Positions 35,437-44,896 of a DNA stretch of 64,000 nt are shown one piece after another. Origin of the DNA: Thiodiazotropha sp040506195 (GTDB taxonomy: Bacteria > Pseudomonadota > Gammaproteobacteria > Chromatiales > Chromatiaceae); contig JBEVXH010000006.1 in NCBI GenBank assembly GCA_040506195.1, positions 186,001 through 250,000 of the forward strand, read 5' to 3'. Each line of letters begins with the position of its first letter. The first letter of the stretch is position 1. A program made the translations under genes and the position numbers. Under the pieces are notes generated by a model. It was not told where the DNA came from and searched no databases. It saw only the letters and a program-made list of their open reading frames with translations.

Positions 35437-35859
35437 CTATCGTATTGCCCGTGCTCTTGGCGAATAACGAACATATTTGTATTCAGCTGCTATCTTGATG
35501 CTGTCGCTATCGGTTAAGTTGCTGTATAACAACTCATCACCAGCATCTAACATGCCGTTGGTCCCATTTGTGTCAGTGAATACGATCCATCCGCTACCCC
35601 AGTCAGAACTACCTGAACAAGACTGGCCGTCCTCGCTAGCACAGGCTGTGACAGGTGTCTCTCTGCTCACCGCTTCGCTTCTAGCATAGTGCATGCTAGT
35701 AACAAGTTCATTAGTCGCTACAGTTAATCTATTGTTCGCAATCAGGTTGAAAAAGCTCGGGATACCAATGCCAAAGAGGATGGCGGCAATCACTATCGCT
35801 GCTAGTAATTCCAGCAGTGTAAGGCCCTGATTTTTAATTCGTGAGAATCTAAATAACAC
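35437..35859 (-). CDS. FimT/GspH-type pseudopilin, apparently C-terminally truncated
   Basis: A 140-residue type IV pilin-like protein. The prepilin peptidase site and N-terminal helix are clear: KNQGLTLLELLAAIVIAAIL, with the family Glu at mature position 5. The next part, NNRLTVATNELVTSMHYARS EAVSR split as family FimT, and DWGSGWIVFTD match FimT/GspH minor pseudopilins. The protein stops at VRYSPRARAIR, before the usual C-terminal strand with a Cys-Asp and GRV motif. That missing strand seems to be present in the upstream gene (35905-36246). It may be non-functional or depend on that partner. Confidence 0.82.
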   Translation of the reverse strand: MLFRFSRIKNQGLTLLELLAAIVIAAILFGIGIPSFFNLIANNRLTVATNELVTSMHYARSEAVSRETPVTACASEDGQSCSGSSDWGSGWIVFTDTNGTNGMLDAGDELLYSNLTDSDSIKIAAEYKYVRYSPRARAIR

Positions 35860-35904
35860 GAGAATACTCCTGTGTTTTCAAACTAAGCCCACGGCCCGAC
35901 AAGG

Positions 35905-36246
35905 TCAATCACACACGATCCGTTGAAATTGCACCCTGCCAGCCAAGTTCACAGTTATCTTGCTGCCGTTCTCTCCGCTGCGGCCGTCGCAAATAGTGAA
36001 TGTGTTACCTCTACCGCTACTGCCACTAGTTGAACAAGCCCCGATTTTGTCACCATGAGCTAAATGAGCAGGAACGGCTTTCTTACTGACATTTATCGTG
36101 TGTGCATTACTTGGGTTGCCCGGGGGGATATGGCATATATCAACTTTCCCTGCTGCATATCCAGTCCCCGATAACATACTAAAAATCGCAAGAAATATGG
36201 CATTTTGCAGCCTTTTAGGAAGTTTCTTCATTTTCGTGCCTAACAA
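35905..36246 (-). CDS. Small secreted protein joining a CHIPPG motif to a FimT-like C-terminus
   Basis: A 113-residue protein. A signal peptide is likely (NAIFLAIFSMLSGTGYAAG). The middle, VDICHIPPGNPSNAHTINVS, then AVPAHLAHGDKIGAC, is a motif common in secreted bacterial proteins of unknown function. The end GNTFTICDGRSGENGSKITV followed by NLAGRVQFQRIVCD looks like the C-terminal strand of FimT/GspH pseudopilins. The start may be the internal Met at KMKKLPKRLQ. It lies 45 bases upstream of the truncated pseudopilin on the same strand. The chimera is most easily explained by rearrangement of a fimT locus. Confidence 0.65.
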   Translation of the reverse strand: MLGTKMKKLPKRLQNAIFLAIFSMLSGTGYAAGKVDICHIPPGNPSNAHTINVSKKAVPAHLAHGDKIGACSTSGSSGRGNTFTICDGRSGENGSKITVNLAGRVQFQRIVCD

Positions 36247-36454
36247 ATAAAAATGGAGTTTTTACAACTTGACCCGGTAATAAAACACCCGGTCCTCTCA
36301 ACCAATGTATCGGCACAAATTGTGAGCTACTTCAATCTTTTCGTTCACATTTACGCATGAATTGTATAACCTGCGAATTAAACTTCTCTTTTATAAAAAC
36401 CACCGATGTACTTTGGCAGTCACCTGTAGGTCTACTCTTTTCGGCCCTTTTGCC

Positions 36455-36846
36455 GGTGGGAGGGATGCGTGCCATAGACTATCTAGAGGTTGTTGTCGAT
36501 CCGGCGTTTAATCTTCCAGAAGTCAGCCATATCACCAAAACGCCTGTGCAGATAATGGATATCATCGATGGCGATACAGACGATCGATCGGTGTCGGTGA
36601 CGAAAAACTTCAACAGGTGCCATACACGCTCAATACTTCCGTGGAAGGCCGGTATACAGGGTTATCGGATATTAGGATGTCAACGTGCTGCTGCGTGAGA
36701 TGGATTTTACGCAAGTGACAACCACAGAAGGACTTATTCTGATCACATTAGCTATTCTGGCAATAGCCCTCTGGATGTTTCACCGGCTTCTGTTTGTCTC
36801 AATGAGTAGATTGGTCAGTGGCATGCGGCAGATGACCGACTGGTGA
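36455..36846 (+). pseudogene. Remnant of a membrane sensor protein (dCache/HAMP-like)
   Basis: Pieces in shifting frames read as one sensor protein: DYLEVVVDPAFNLPEV, then YTLNTSVEGRYTGLSDI, then LLREMDFTQVTTTEGLIL, ITLAILAIALWMFHRLLF and VSMSRLVSGMRQMTDW before a stop. This resembles the end of a periplasmic sensory domain, the second membrane helix and the start of a HAMP domain. The kinase or cyclase output is missing. The frame changes show it is not functional. Confidence 0.5.
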
Positions 36847-37132
36847 CGTTAGCTGCATGTCGACACAAGAGGCTTACAGTAATTCACTACCCTTGCTCAG
36901 GCTCCCATTCAAAATATTCCCATAAATCTGTTTAGCTGGCAGGTGATAGATCAACAATGGCGCTGCCTGGGGAAAGGAGAAAAGAGCACCGTAACCAAAG
37001 TGGCTGAAACCATTTTCTGATGTAGAACAAAATTACTCTATATTCATAGGGTACCTTGCCTGGCAAGGTCGGCCAGTAACGGATTATGTGCAGCAGAAGT
37101 TTGTGGACGATCTCTAATGCTAGCGGTTGGAA

Positions 37133-37227
37133 CATGGAATATTTTCATGATATTACTGCCTACAACAACAAGTAAAGTCATGGAAAATAAATAGAATAAA
37201 GTCCCGTATTCAATCGAGTGGTAGTAA
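37133..37227 (+). repeat. Attachment-like site F: degenerate left arm and core
   Basis: CATGGAAT (37133-37140) and CATGATAT (37146-37153) lie 83 and 70 bp before GAGTGGTAGTAA (37216-37227). The spacing is preserved within 2 bp of the other copies, but the core has lost two consensus bases and the arm octamers one each. No right arm is recognisable. It marks an older, decayed boundary between modules V and VI. Confidence 0.6.
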
Positions 37228-37273
37228 TTCTATGCTTAGTGCCTCAATGGCAGAATTGCAGCTAAAGCTCTTA

Positions 37274-37565
37274 GGGCCTGTTAACACTAATCCAATACGT
37301 CCTGTTGTGTCTGAAAAAGCGCCAATCAAGGCGTACCCCAAGGGCACTTCCTTCGGGGCGCGAGGAGAGAAGTTTGGTTATTCCAAATGAACGACGAGCA
37401 ACGCCGAGTGGCGCTTTTTCAGGCACAACCCAAAGGGCTGGGCCTGTTTTCGCCCCCAGCCGCGTTATCATTCGCTCATGTAGAATGACTACACCACGCT
37501 TATTCTGCCTTGCTGGGCACGAAAACAGCCCCAGCAGGGCGCATTGGATTAGTGTTAACAGGCCC
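37274..37565. mobile_element. MITE-like element with 23-bp perfect terminal inverted repeats and TA flanks
   Basis: The left end at 37274-37296 (GGGCCTGTTAACACTAATCC...) is the exact reverse complement of the right end at 37543-37565 for 23 bases. TA dinucleotides flank both ends (37272-37273 and 37566-37567), as expected of a 2-bp TA target duplication, which IS630/mariner-type and some IS5-type elements make. The 292-bp body has further internal palindromes (AAAAAGCGCC against GGCGCTTTTT) and no transposase. It is probably mobilised in trans. A second end of the same element lies at 47457-47479. Confidence 0.75.
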
Positions 37566-37865
37566 TAACAATACCGTCTTATCGGGCACTGGCATCGTGG
37601 ATGGGAAGCCCTGGTCGTTAGCCAGCCAACAGATCGGGAAAAATGTAACTCGGCCTCGGCCAGTCGGTCATAAACAGTTTGACCAGCGGCAAGTTAAAGA
37701 TAGCCATGAGTAAGGAATCTCAGATACAGAGGCTTACTGGCCTGAGGCTGGTAAACCTTGAAGATATTTTAAGTCCAACTACCTAAATATGTATTCTTTT
37801 TTTATTTTTTAGTTGTCGCTTTAGGAACAGGATTAATCGGGCACGGGGCAAGAATGCGCATCAAA

Positions 37866-39299
37866 TCAGACCGAAGAGAATGGCTTGAAATCCTTTTCAC
37901 GAAAAAGGGTAATACAGGCTGAAACGGCTTTCTCATCAAAAAGTCGGCCACTGCCGGATTCAACCTCCTTTAAAGCAACATCGATACCGAGTGACGGACG
38001 ATAGGGGCGGTGGGCTGACATCGCCTCGACAACATCGGCTACGGCAATAATTTTTGCCTCCAGCAGGATTTGATCTCCTTTGAGCCTGTTTGGATAACCG
38101 CTACCATCCAGGCGTTCGTGATGTTGTAGGATCATCTCTGCTATCGGCCATGGAAATTCCACGTCTTTGAGAATTTCGCACCCATGAAGGGGGTGGGTTT
38201 TGATGATTTCAAATTCTAAGTCACTGAGCTTTCCCGGCCGATTGAGGATTTCCGCAGGAATATTGATTTTACCGATATCATGAATAATGCTGCCCAGACG
38301 GATTCCCGATATCTGTTCGTCCGACAGCTTCAATTCTTTGGCTATGGCAACCGCCAGTGCCGAGACATTTCGCTGATGGCCGGCGGTATATGGATCACGT
38401 TTTTCAAGGGTGGCAGACACCACGATAACGGTTTTTTCCAGCGCACTCCTGAATTTCTCCAGGTAAAGCTGGCGTTCTTTTTCTATGGTTATGAGATTTG
38501 TAATGTCCTGGACGGTGCCAATGGAACGGATGACTTCACCATCTTCATTTGTTGCGTGGTTGGAAAGTTCATGAACATATTGAATTTCACCGTTGTCCTT
38601 TCGGACAATCCTGTGTACAAGGTCATATGCCTGCTTGTTCTTCACGGCTTTGAGAAAGGTCTCTTCTACCATTTCACGGTCTTCTGGGTGGACTTGCTCA
38701 AGAAACGCCTCAAAACCCGGCTCAAATTCGGAAGATTTTAAACCGAAAATATTAAACACTTCATCTGACCAGTACAAAGTATCATTCATCAAATCCAGCT
38801 CCCAGCTTCCCAGGTGCGCCAGTTGTTGTGTTTTCTTCAGTCTTTTCTGGTTTTCGACCAGGTCATGGGTGCGGTTTTCAATCAGCGTCTCAAGCTTGCC
38901 ACGGGCATGTGCGAGTTCAATATGGGTTTTTACTCTGGCCAGTACTTCTTCCTTTTGGAAAGGTTTGCCGATGTAGTCCACACCGCCGCAGGAAAAAGCT
39001 TTGACCTTGTCCTGAGGGTCGTCAAGGGCACTGATAAAAATGACCGGTATATTTCTTAATGATTCCCGTTCTTTTATATGGGCACAGATCTCAAAGCCAT
39101 TCATACCCGGCATGACGATATCCAGTAGAATCAGGTCCGGCACCAGGGTATCCAAGGCCCGCAATGCGAGTTTGCCGCTGATTGCGGCGAAAACTTTGAA
39201 TCCTTCTCCCTGCAGTAAAGAGGATAAGATTGAAAGGTTATTCGCAACGTCATCGACGATCAGTATTTTCGCAGCTTGCTTGATTTGTTTTTCGCTCAT
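37866..39299 (-). CDS. Response regulator with PAS and HD-GYP c-di-GMP phosphodiesterase
   Basis: A 477-residue cytoplasmic output protein. A receiver domain occupies residues 11-125 (ILIVDDVANN, phosphoacceptor in LILLDIVMPG, Lys in GKPF). A PAS domain follows (about 155-270: HLGSWELDLMNDTLYWSDEV). The C-terminal HD-GYP domain (about 285-470) has the metal-binding HDIGK and the HHERLDGSGYP signature, so c-di-GMP hydrolysis is expected. It starts 12 bases after the hybrid kinase gene and is the last gene of a four-gene minus-strand operon. The kinase upstream is its likely phosphodonor. Confidence 0.93.
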   Translation of the reverse strand: MSEKQIKQAAKILIVDDVANNLSILSSLLQGEGFKVFAAISGKLALRALDTLVPDLILLDIVMPGMNGFEICAHIKERESLRNIPVIFISALDDPQDKVKAFSCGGVDYIGKPFQKEEVLARVKTHIELAHARGKLETLIENRTHDLVENQKRLKKTQQLAHLGSWELDLMNDTLYWSDEVFNIFGLKSSEFEPGFEAFLEQVHPEDREMVEETFLKAVKNKQAYDLVHRIVRKDNGEIQYVHELSNHATNEDGEVIRSIGTVQDITNLITIEKERQLYLEKFRSALEKTVIVVSATLEKRDPYTAGHQRNVSALAVAIAKELKLSDEQISGIRLGSIIHDIGKINIPAEILNRPGKLSDLEFEIIKTHPLHGCEILKDVEFPWPIAEMILQHHERLDGSGYPNRLKGDQILLEAKIIAVADVVEAMSAHRPYRPSLGIDVALKEVESGSGRLFDEKAVSACITLFREKDFKPFSSV

Positions 39300-39311
39300 T
39301 GTTTATAGGGG

Positions 39312-41774
39312 TTAACCATCCGTCTTCTTGTCACGCTGTGACAGTAGGTCTATCATTGTGTCGAAACGGAACTCCTTCGCCAGAGTCACCAATACTTCGC
39401 TGACATCCGCTGGAATAATGTCATTAGCCTCCACTATTGAAAGTATGGATTCTGTATCCAGTTGTGTCGCACTCAAAAGTAATTGATCTACAACCTCCCG
39501 AGATAATGACTCGACCCTGTCAGATGAAACAAGCTTGTATTTGGGTTGCTGCTCCTCATTGTTTGTATTATATACGAAGGTTGCACCGAGCACTTCCGAC
39601 ATTACATCGAATATTTCATGTGAACGATAGGGTTTTCGTACCACTTCGTCACAACCGGCATCCAGAATCTTGCTTTTCTGTTCCTTGAACGCACTGGCTG
39701 TTATAGCAACAATTTTTACCTCATCACCATTGGGTAAATTCCTGATTGTACGGGTTGCCTCATAGCCATCCACGTGGGGCATGCGCATGTCCATCCAGAT
39801 AAAGTCCGGCTGCCATTCCTTGTAAAGGTCAATCGCCTGCTGGCCGTCATCAGCTTCTTTCACCAGGAAGCCGACCTGAGTCAAAAGCTTTTTAAGCAAC
39901 TGAAGGTTTTCCTTATTGTCATCGGCAATCAAAATCCGCCATTTGGGTTGATCCGGAGCAAGGTACAGGACTGCAGGTTTGACTGTTGTGATGTCTTTGG
40001 ACACTTCGCTTTCATGCGTCAGGGAAACGGGGATGTGAAATGAGAAGACAGATCCCTTATCGACCACGCTTTGGACCGATATTTGGCCGCCAAGCAGTTC
40101 TACAAGCGATTTTGAAATCGCCAGGCCGAGCCCAGTTCCTTTGCCCGGCTGATCTGATTTTCCGGTCTGAACAAAAGGTATGAAAATGGCTTCAAACTTG
40201 TCTTCCGGAATGCCCGCACCGCTATCCTCGACCTCGAAATATAGCATGGCACTGTCATGTTTTCCGTTTAAGGACTCGCTTCTTGCGCGCAGTGATATAC
40301 CTCCATGTTCGGTATATTTTACTGCATTGCCTAAAAGGTTGATCAGGATCTGCCTCAGCTTTCCGATATCGGCAACAATGTAGTGACTCAGGTCCCGGGC
40401 GAACTCCAGTGTGAATTTCAGTCCCTTGTGTTCCACCCGGACATTGATCATGCTTTCAAGGTCGTAAAGCATTTTCTTCAGATCGAAGGGGATCTCTTCA
40501 ATCTCTATTCTTCCCGACTCGATCTTCGACAGATCAAGCACATCATTGATCATATCAAGCAAATGCTCGCCACTGCGATTAATGACATTGATGCTGTCCC
40601 GTTGCTCCGCACTCAGCATATTGTCACGTACCAGGATTTCTGAAAACCCGAGGATCGCGTTTAAAGGTGTTCTCAACTCATGACTCATATTGGCCAAGAA
40701 TATGCTTTTGGCGCGGTTAGCGGAATCAGCTGCGATAATGGCATGCTTGAGACTGGACTCGTTTTCACGCAAGCGGTTTTCAACTTCTAATCTTTGAATG
40801 ATTTCCTGCTCCAGGTTTTTATTGATCTTCTCGGCATGTTTCCTGGAAGTCTCAGCTTTTTTACGCTGGATATTCACATCCTCCATAATGCTGATTGCAG
40901 CCAGTCTGGATTTTTCAAGTGCTTCCGTCCGTTCCCTTACCTTGTTCTCCAGTTCGTCTTTATATTCTCTTAACTTTTTCTCTGTCTTTTTGTGCTTGAT
41001 GATTTCCTGGTTGAGCAAGTCCCTCGAAGCCATGGTTTCGTCAAGGCGTGAAACCATCTCATTAAATGCACTGGCATACTCTTCAATTTCATCATCAGTG
41101 TGAAGTGATGAGCGATAGCTCAGATCGCCCTTTGTCACCCGGGTAACGCCTTCGAGTAAATTATTTACCGCGGCGAAAATATTCCTGAAAATCCCGAATG
41201 ACAGTGATACCAGCAGCAGTGTCGCGATAAGAGTCACGGCAAAAGCGGTATTGAACATCCTTTGCGTGGAATCAATGTGTTCATTATTTACTGAGGCCCG
41301 CAATTCCGACGCAGAAGCGGCGACCTCCAAGGCAACAGACTGTATACTCGCGGCTATACGTTGTTTTCTTTGCTGCAGTAAAGTAATACCCTCCGGCGAT
41401 AATTGATTCCGGGAATGTTCAGCAGCCGGCGAAAGGCGTTCGAACAATTCGCTCATGGTCAACAGCTTACTGTTGAGTTTCTTGATGTTTCTGTGTTCGA
41501 GAAACCGCCCGGATTCGATCCCCTTTATCTGGCTTGCCAAAGTGCGATGCTTGTACAGCCATTGGTGCCTGGGCCGTGCCTCATGCGGGTGCAGGATGGT
41601 TTCATATGTCAATACCGACAGCTCGTAAGAACCAACCTGGATTTGATAAAGCAGCTCATCAATTAAGGTATTGGAACGGGAAAGTTCGTTTGTCCTGAAT
41701 AGTACGGATAGAAATATCAGGCCCAGCAATGCAAAAAGACCAATGGTCGCCAGTAATTTGTGCCTGATCTTCAT
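39312..41774 (-). CDS. Hybrid sensor histidine kinase
   Basis: An 820-residue membrane kinase. TM1 is at about 7-27 and TM2 at about 177-200; between them is a helical periplasmic sensor of about 150 residues. HAMP follows (200-255), then a long coiled coil (255-345), HisKA with His365 in NMSHELRTPLNAI, and a HATPase domain with NAVKYTEHG, EDSGAGIPED and GKGTGLGLAISK. The C-terminal receiver has ILIADDN and phosphoacceptor Asp662 in DFIWMDMRMP. It starts 7 bases after the substrate-binding protein gene, so that lipoprotein may present a ligand to its periplasmic domain. Confidence 0.94.
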   Translation of the reverse strand: MKIRHKLLATIGLFALLGLIFLSVLFRTNELSRSNTLIDELLYQIQVGSYELSVLTYETILHPHEARPRHQWLYKHRTLASQIKGIESGRFLEHRNIKKLNSKLLTMSELFERLSPAAEHSRNQLSPEGITLLQQRKQRIAASIQSVALEVAASASELRASVNNEHIDSTQRMFNTAFAVTLIATLLLVSLSFGIFRNIFAAVNNLLEGVTRVTKGDLSYRSSLHTDDEIEEYASAFNEMVSRLDETMASRDLLNQEIIKHKKTEKKLREYKDELENKVRERTEALEKSRLAAISIMEDVNIQRKKAETSRKHAEKINKNLEQEIIQRLEVENRLRENESSLKHAIIAADSANRAKSIFLANMSHELRTPLNAILGFSEILVRDNMLSAEQRDSINVINRSGEHLLDMINDVLDLSKIESGRIEIEEIPFDLKKMLYDLESMINVRVEHKGLKFTLEFARDLSHYIVADIGKLRQILINLLGNAVKYTEHGGISLRARSESLNGKHDSAMLYFEVEDSGAGIPEDKFEAIFIPFVQTGKSDQPGKGTGLGLAISKSLVELLGGQISVQSVVDKGSVFSFHIPVSLTHESEVSKDITTVKPAVLYLAPDQPKWRILIADDNKENLQLLKKLLTQVGFLVKEADDGQQAIDLYKEWQPDFIWMDMRMPHVDGYEATRTIRNLPNGDEVKIVAITASAFKEQKSKILDAGCDEVVRKPYRSHEIFDVMSEVLGATFVYNTNNEEQQPKYKLVSSDRVESLSREVVDQLLLSATQLDTESILSIVEANDIIPADVSEVLVTLAKEFRFDTMIDLLSQRDKKTDG

Positions 41775-41781
41775 GTGCCGA

Positions 41782-42810
41782 CTACTGGATAATCGTCACT
41801 GCGTCTGGTGATATCTCCTTTAACACCTGCCCATGCATTCTTTCGAGAAAGTCGGGCAGGGAGCGGTCTTCTACAAGTCCCCCATGAATCGCCCAACGCG
41901 AAATATCTTCAAGCACCAGCAACATAGACTGATCTAGCGAGACCTCCATACTGGTTTCCGGCCAGTTTTTTTCAAGTGATGAAGGAGCTACTCCCAAGCG
42001 TTTCGAGATGATTTTTATTGCGGCTTTCGGATTGTTTTGTACATATGCCTCGGCCTGCAAAAGACTCTCAAAAAAACGCCTTAATACTAAAGGGTTGTTT
42101 TTAACGAAGTCACGGCTTGATACAACCATATCCCGTTGCTGGTAGAGTCCCGGTTCCTCAAATACTATATACTTTTCCGGCAGTTTTTCCCTGGCCAGGC
42201 TGATATAGGGCTCGCGCATCGAAAAGGCATCGATCGCACCTGAAGCGATCTTGTCAGGCAACTGCTCCGCCTTGAAATAATACAGCTCCACATCTTTTTC
42301 ATATATCCCATGTTCCACCAGAAACAAATGCAGGAAAAAATGTACGGCCGAGGCTTTCTGGGTCGCGAGTTTTTTTCCTTTGAGGTCGGCAGGCCTGCCA
42401 ATTCCGGCATCAGTCCTTGCAATCAGGCGGTTGATGTTATTGGCGGAAAATATGGAGCCTAGGACAATAAATGGATTTTCAGTAAAAGATGCCAAGGCCA
42501 CAGGCACGTCTGATGAAATAACAATGTCGCTCCTGTCCGCAAAAAAACTATCATGTAGCGCCCGTTTACCGCTGGGATATTCCGACACGTCCAGCATGAG
42601 TCCGTTTTGTTTGAAGAAGCCCTGGCTCTCGGCAACCATAACCAGGGCACTGCCCGGCTGCATCGCCAGGGCAAGCCGCAAAGACTGTTTTTCCCTTTCC
42701 CCGGCTTGTTCTGGTTTGCCGTCGCAGGCAGCAAGCAATAGTGTAAAAGCAGTGAACAGGATCATACTGTTTACAGCGCGGTATACCCAGCTTTGTTTTA
42801 AGTCCCTCAT
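41782..42810 (-). CDS. NMT1/SsuA-type substrate-binding lipoprotein
   Basis: A 342-residue periplasmic binding protein. The N-terminus has a hydrophobic signal with lipobox LLLAAC, so it should be a membrane-anchored lipoprotein. The body (QPGSALVMVAESQGFFKQNG, VYLD-like GSIFSANNINRLIARTD, then GRPADLKGKKLATQKASAVH) matches the NMT1/THI5 or aliphatic-sulfonate binding family. No ABC permease or ATPase gene is nearby. It is sandwiched between a GAF protein and a hybrid kinase with gaps of 15 and 7 bases, which points to a sensory rather than a transport role. Confidence 0.88.
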   Translation of the reverse strand: MRDLKQSWVYRAVNSMILFTAFTLLLAACDGKPEQAGEREKQSLRLALAMQPGSALVMVAESQGFFKQNGLMLDVSEYPSGKRALHDSFFADRSDIVISSDVPVALASFTENPFIVLGSIFSANNINRLIARTDAGIGRPADLKGKKLATQKASAVHFFLHLFLVEHGIYEKDVELYYFKAEQLPDKIASGAIDAFSMREPYISLAREKLPEKYIVFEEPGLYQQRDMVVSSRDFVKNNPLVLRRFFESLLQAEAYVQNNPKAAIKIISKRLGVAPSSLEKNWPETSMEVSLDQSMLLVLEDISRWAIHGGLVEDRSLPDFLERMHGQVLKEISPDAVTIIQ

Positions 42811-42825
42811 TGACAGATGATCTGG

Positions 42826-43998
42826 TTACTGAGCATGTTTGGCTATGTCTCTGTATGCGGGTTCGCGTCCCAGTTCCCTGCACAGTTCATTGACTTCCTG
42901 CTTGACTTCGATGATCCTGTACTCCCTGTCAACCAGGGTTTCATTGAAACTCTCCAGTTTCCTGTTGTTTTCATCCAGTTGATCCAGGGTCCTTGAATTA
43001 CTCAAGGCAATCGCGGCTATTTCCCCAAATGCTTCTGCAACGGAGGCATCAAAATCGGTAAAATCACCATCCTTGTTAGCAAGACCGATTATGCCGACTG
43101 TCTTGTCTTTGATATTGAGAGGTGCAAACAGTACGTTTTTCAACACCACATGTCCCTCTGGCATGAACTTGACCCAGTCGGTATTCATGAAATCATTGTC
43201 ATAAACCGCCTTGCCTGATTTATAGGCTTCGGCCCTCAGGCCGCGAATCGGCATCGGCAGGCTCGGGTCTACCGCGCAGGAGAGACCGCCCGAATCCAGA
43301 AACAGCACCTCGTTTTCTCTTCCGTCATCGGTCAACAGGGCCACATAACCGGAAACCGCCCCTGTCATATTGCAGGCCTCATCAAAGATAATGCGCGCCG
43401 AAACCTCAAATTTCCGATTGGCGAGCACGGACTGGGCAGCGTGCCAGAGCGAATGAAATTCCTTGGGTGTTAAATTGGATAGTCTGTTTTCTGCCTGTCT
43501 CCTGTTTTCGATTTCGGCCCGCAGTGCCTGCTGTTGTGTCAGAATCAGTAGGTCCTGCTCTATTTCGTGGCAGAATTCGGCCAGCAGATCCTGGTGTTTA
43601 TCCGCTTGTTCATTGGCCTTGTGGTCATAAACGGCGATGGTTCCGAAGATTTCACCATCCGGCCAGTGCAGCGGATAACCCAGGTAATAAACCAGCCCCG
43701 TGTCAATCAAGCGGTGATACTTCCATTTATCATCCTGAGAGGCGTCTTTTACATGCAATACAGAATCATTTTTGATCACCCAGTCGGTGAAACTGCCCTC
43801 AAGCGCGATCCGATCACCTGTTTTAAACGGATTTTCATCAGTTACATGTGTATAGAAGATGGTGAAGGCATCATCCTGTCTTCGGGTAATGACGGCGACA
43901 GGCGTATGCAATTTTGCCAATGCGAGACCGACTATTTTATGCCAGCGGTAGATGGTTTCGTTCGGCACCTCAGGTTTTGGCGGGTTTTGATCAGCCAT
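42826..43998 (-). CDS. Double GAF-domain protein, first gene of a signalling operon
   Basis: A 390-residue soluble protein. GAF 1 covers about residues 15-160 (VAVITRRQDDAFTIFYTHVT, LEGSFTDWVIKNDSVLHVKD) and GAF 2 about 190-345 (DEACNMTGAVSGYVALLTDD, VLFAPLNIKDKTVGIIGLAN). A C-terminal coiled coil ends in ELGREPAYRDIAKHAQ. There is no kinase or cyclase output. A strong RBS (GGAGGGAG) precedes the ATG. It leads the operon GAF - binding protein - hybrid kinase - HD-GYP and may sense a small intracellular ligand and modulate the kinase. That is inference. Confidence 0.87.
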   Translation of the reverse strand: MADQNPPKPEVPNETIYRWHKIVGLALAKLHTPVAVITRRQDDAFTIFYTHVTDENPFKTGDRIALEGSFTDWVIKNDSVLHVKDASQDDKWKYHRLIDTGLVYYLGYPLHWPDGEIFGTIAVYDHKANEQADKHQDLLAEFCHEIEQDLLILTQQQALRAEIENRRQAENRLSNLTPKEFHSLWHAAQSVLANRKFEVSARIIFDEACNMTGAVSGYVALLTDDGRENEVLFLDSGGLSCAVDPSLPMPIRGLRAEAYKSGKAVYDNDFMNTDWVKFMPEGHVVLKNVLFAPLNIKDKTVGIIGLANKDGDFTDFDASVAEAFGEIAAIALSNSRTLDQLDENNRKLESFNETLVDREYRIIEVKQEVNELCRELGREPAYRDIAKHAQ

Positions 43999-44201
43999 AC
44001 CCTATCTCCCTCCAGCAACGGCTTTGAAAAAAATAAAACCAGGGCTTATGTAGTTAAGACTATCAGAAATATCAGAAGCTGCTGTTTGTTATCGGGGAGA
44101 ATTGCTTCAGGTCAATGACTGGTTCCTCATATACCTCCCCTGTTTTTTGGATAAATATATGTTATTGAAAGAAAAAAAGCTAATCCCAGCTAGGAAAAGC
44201 C

Positions 44202-44742
44202 ATGTCTGCGGCGCGGGTAATCCCCCCATTAATAACCATGTGCCCCAGGTCGCACGCCACCCCCTACTACCACTGTATCTCCCGTTGTGTACGCCGTGCC
44301 TGGTTATGCAGCAAAGACCCCCATACCGGCCAGAACATCGAACATCGGCGACATTGGGTGCTAGATCGCCTGCGGGAACTCGTGGATATCTTTTCCATAG
44401 ACGTATCTGCATTCGCCATCATGACCAACCACTATCATGTGGTCCTGCATATGGATGAGGATAAGGCCAAAGGTACTACGGATCAGCAAGTTATCGAGCA
44501 GTGACGATTACGCCCATATGGCATTGGTTGGTTCATGCGTTAACGGGTTTTGGGTTGCTCGGTAAGCTACCGTTCCATCCTGGGAAGATGATGATCGTTT
44601 TGCCCAAGTAGCGAAAGAATCCGGTTTCAGCCTGCAAGCCGGTGTCGCAGTACAGGCCTGGGAAAGATTAAAGCTCGAACGCCTTTCACTGACGCCTTCG
44701 GGCAATATCCGCTACGAGGTGAATGGAAGGCTGTCAGGATGA
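44202..44742 (+). pseudogene. Remnant of a REP-associated/IS200-like (Y1, HUH) transposase and adjoining debris
   Basis: The first part, ATPYYHCISRCVRRAWLC, then HRRHWVLDRLRELVDIF and FAIMTNHYHVVLHMDED, is the N-terminal half of a Y1-type transposase with the HUH motif NHYHVVL. It stops at 44504, before the catalytic tyrosine helix. A second fragment in another frame ends ERLSLTPSGNIRYEVNGRLS at about 44742 and may come from the same or another transposase. The gene is clearly truncated. The 200 bases before it (43999-44201) hold no gene. Confidence 0.6.
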
Positions 44743-44896
44743 CCCGATCCAATGGCCAGAATATTGATCTCGATTTAACGCTTGTGATGTTGGGAAGGTG
44801 CGGTTATTCTCCCTAGCCTTAAGACGCCCAACTATCAACTGAACAATACACCCAGGGACGTGAAATCCGTCTTATACGGTAAAAAGGGACATACGT

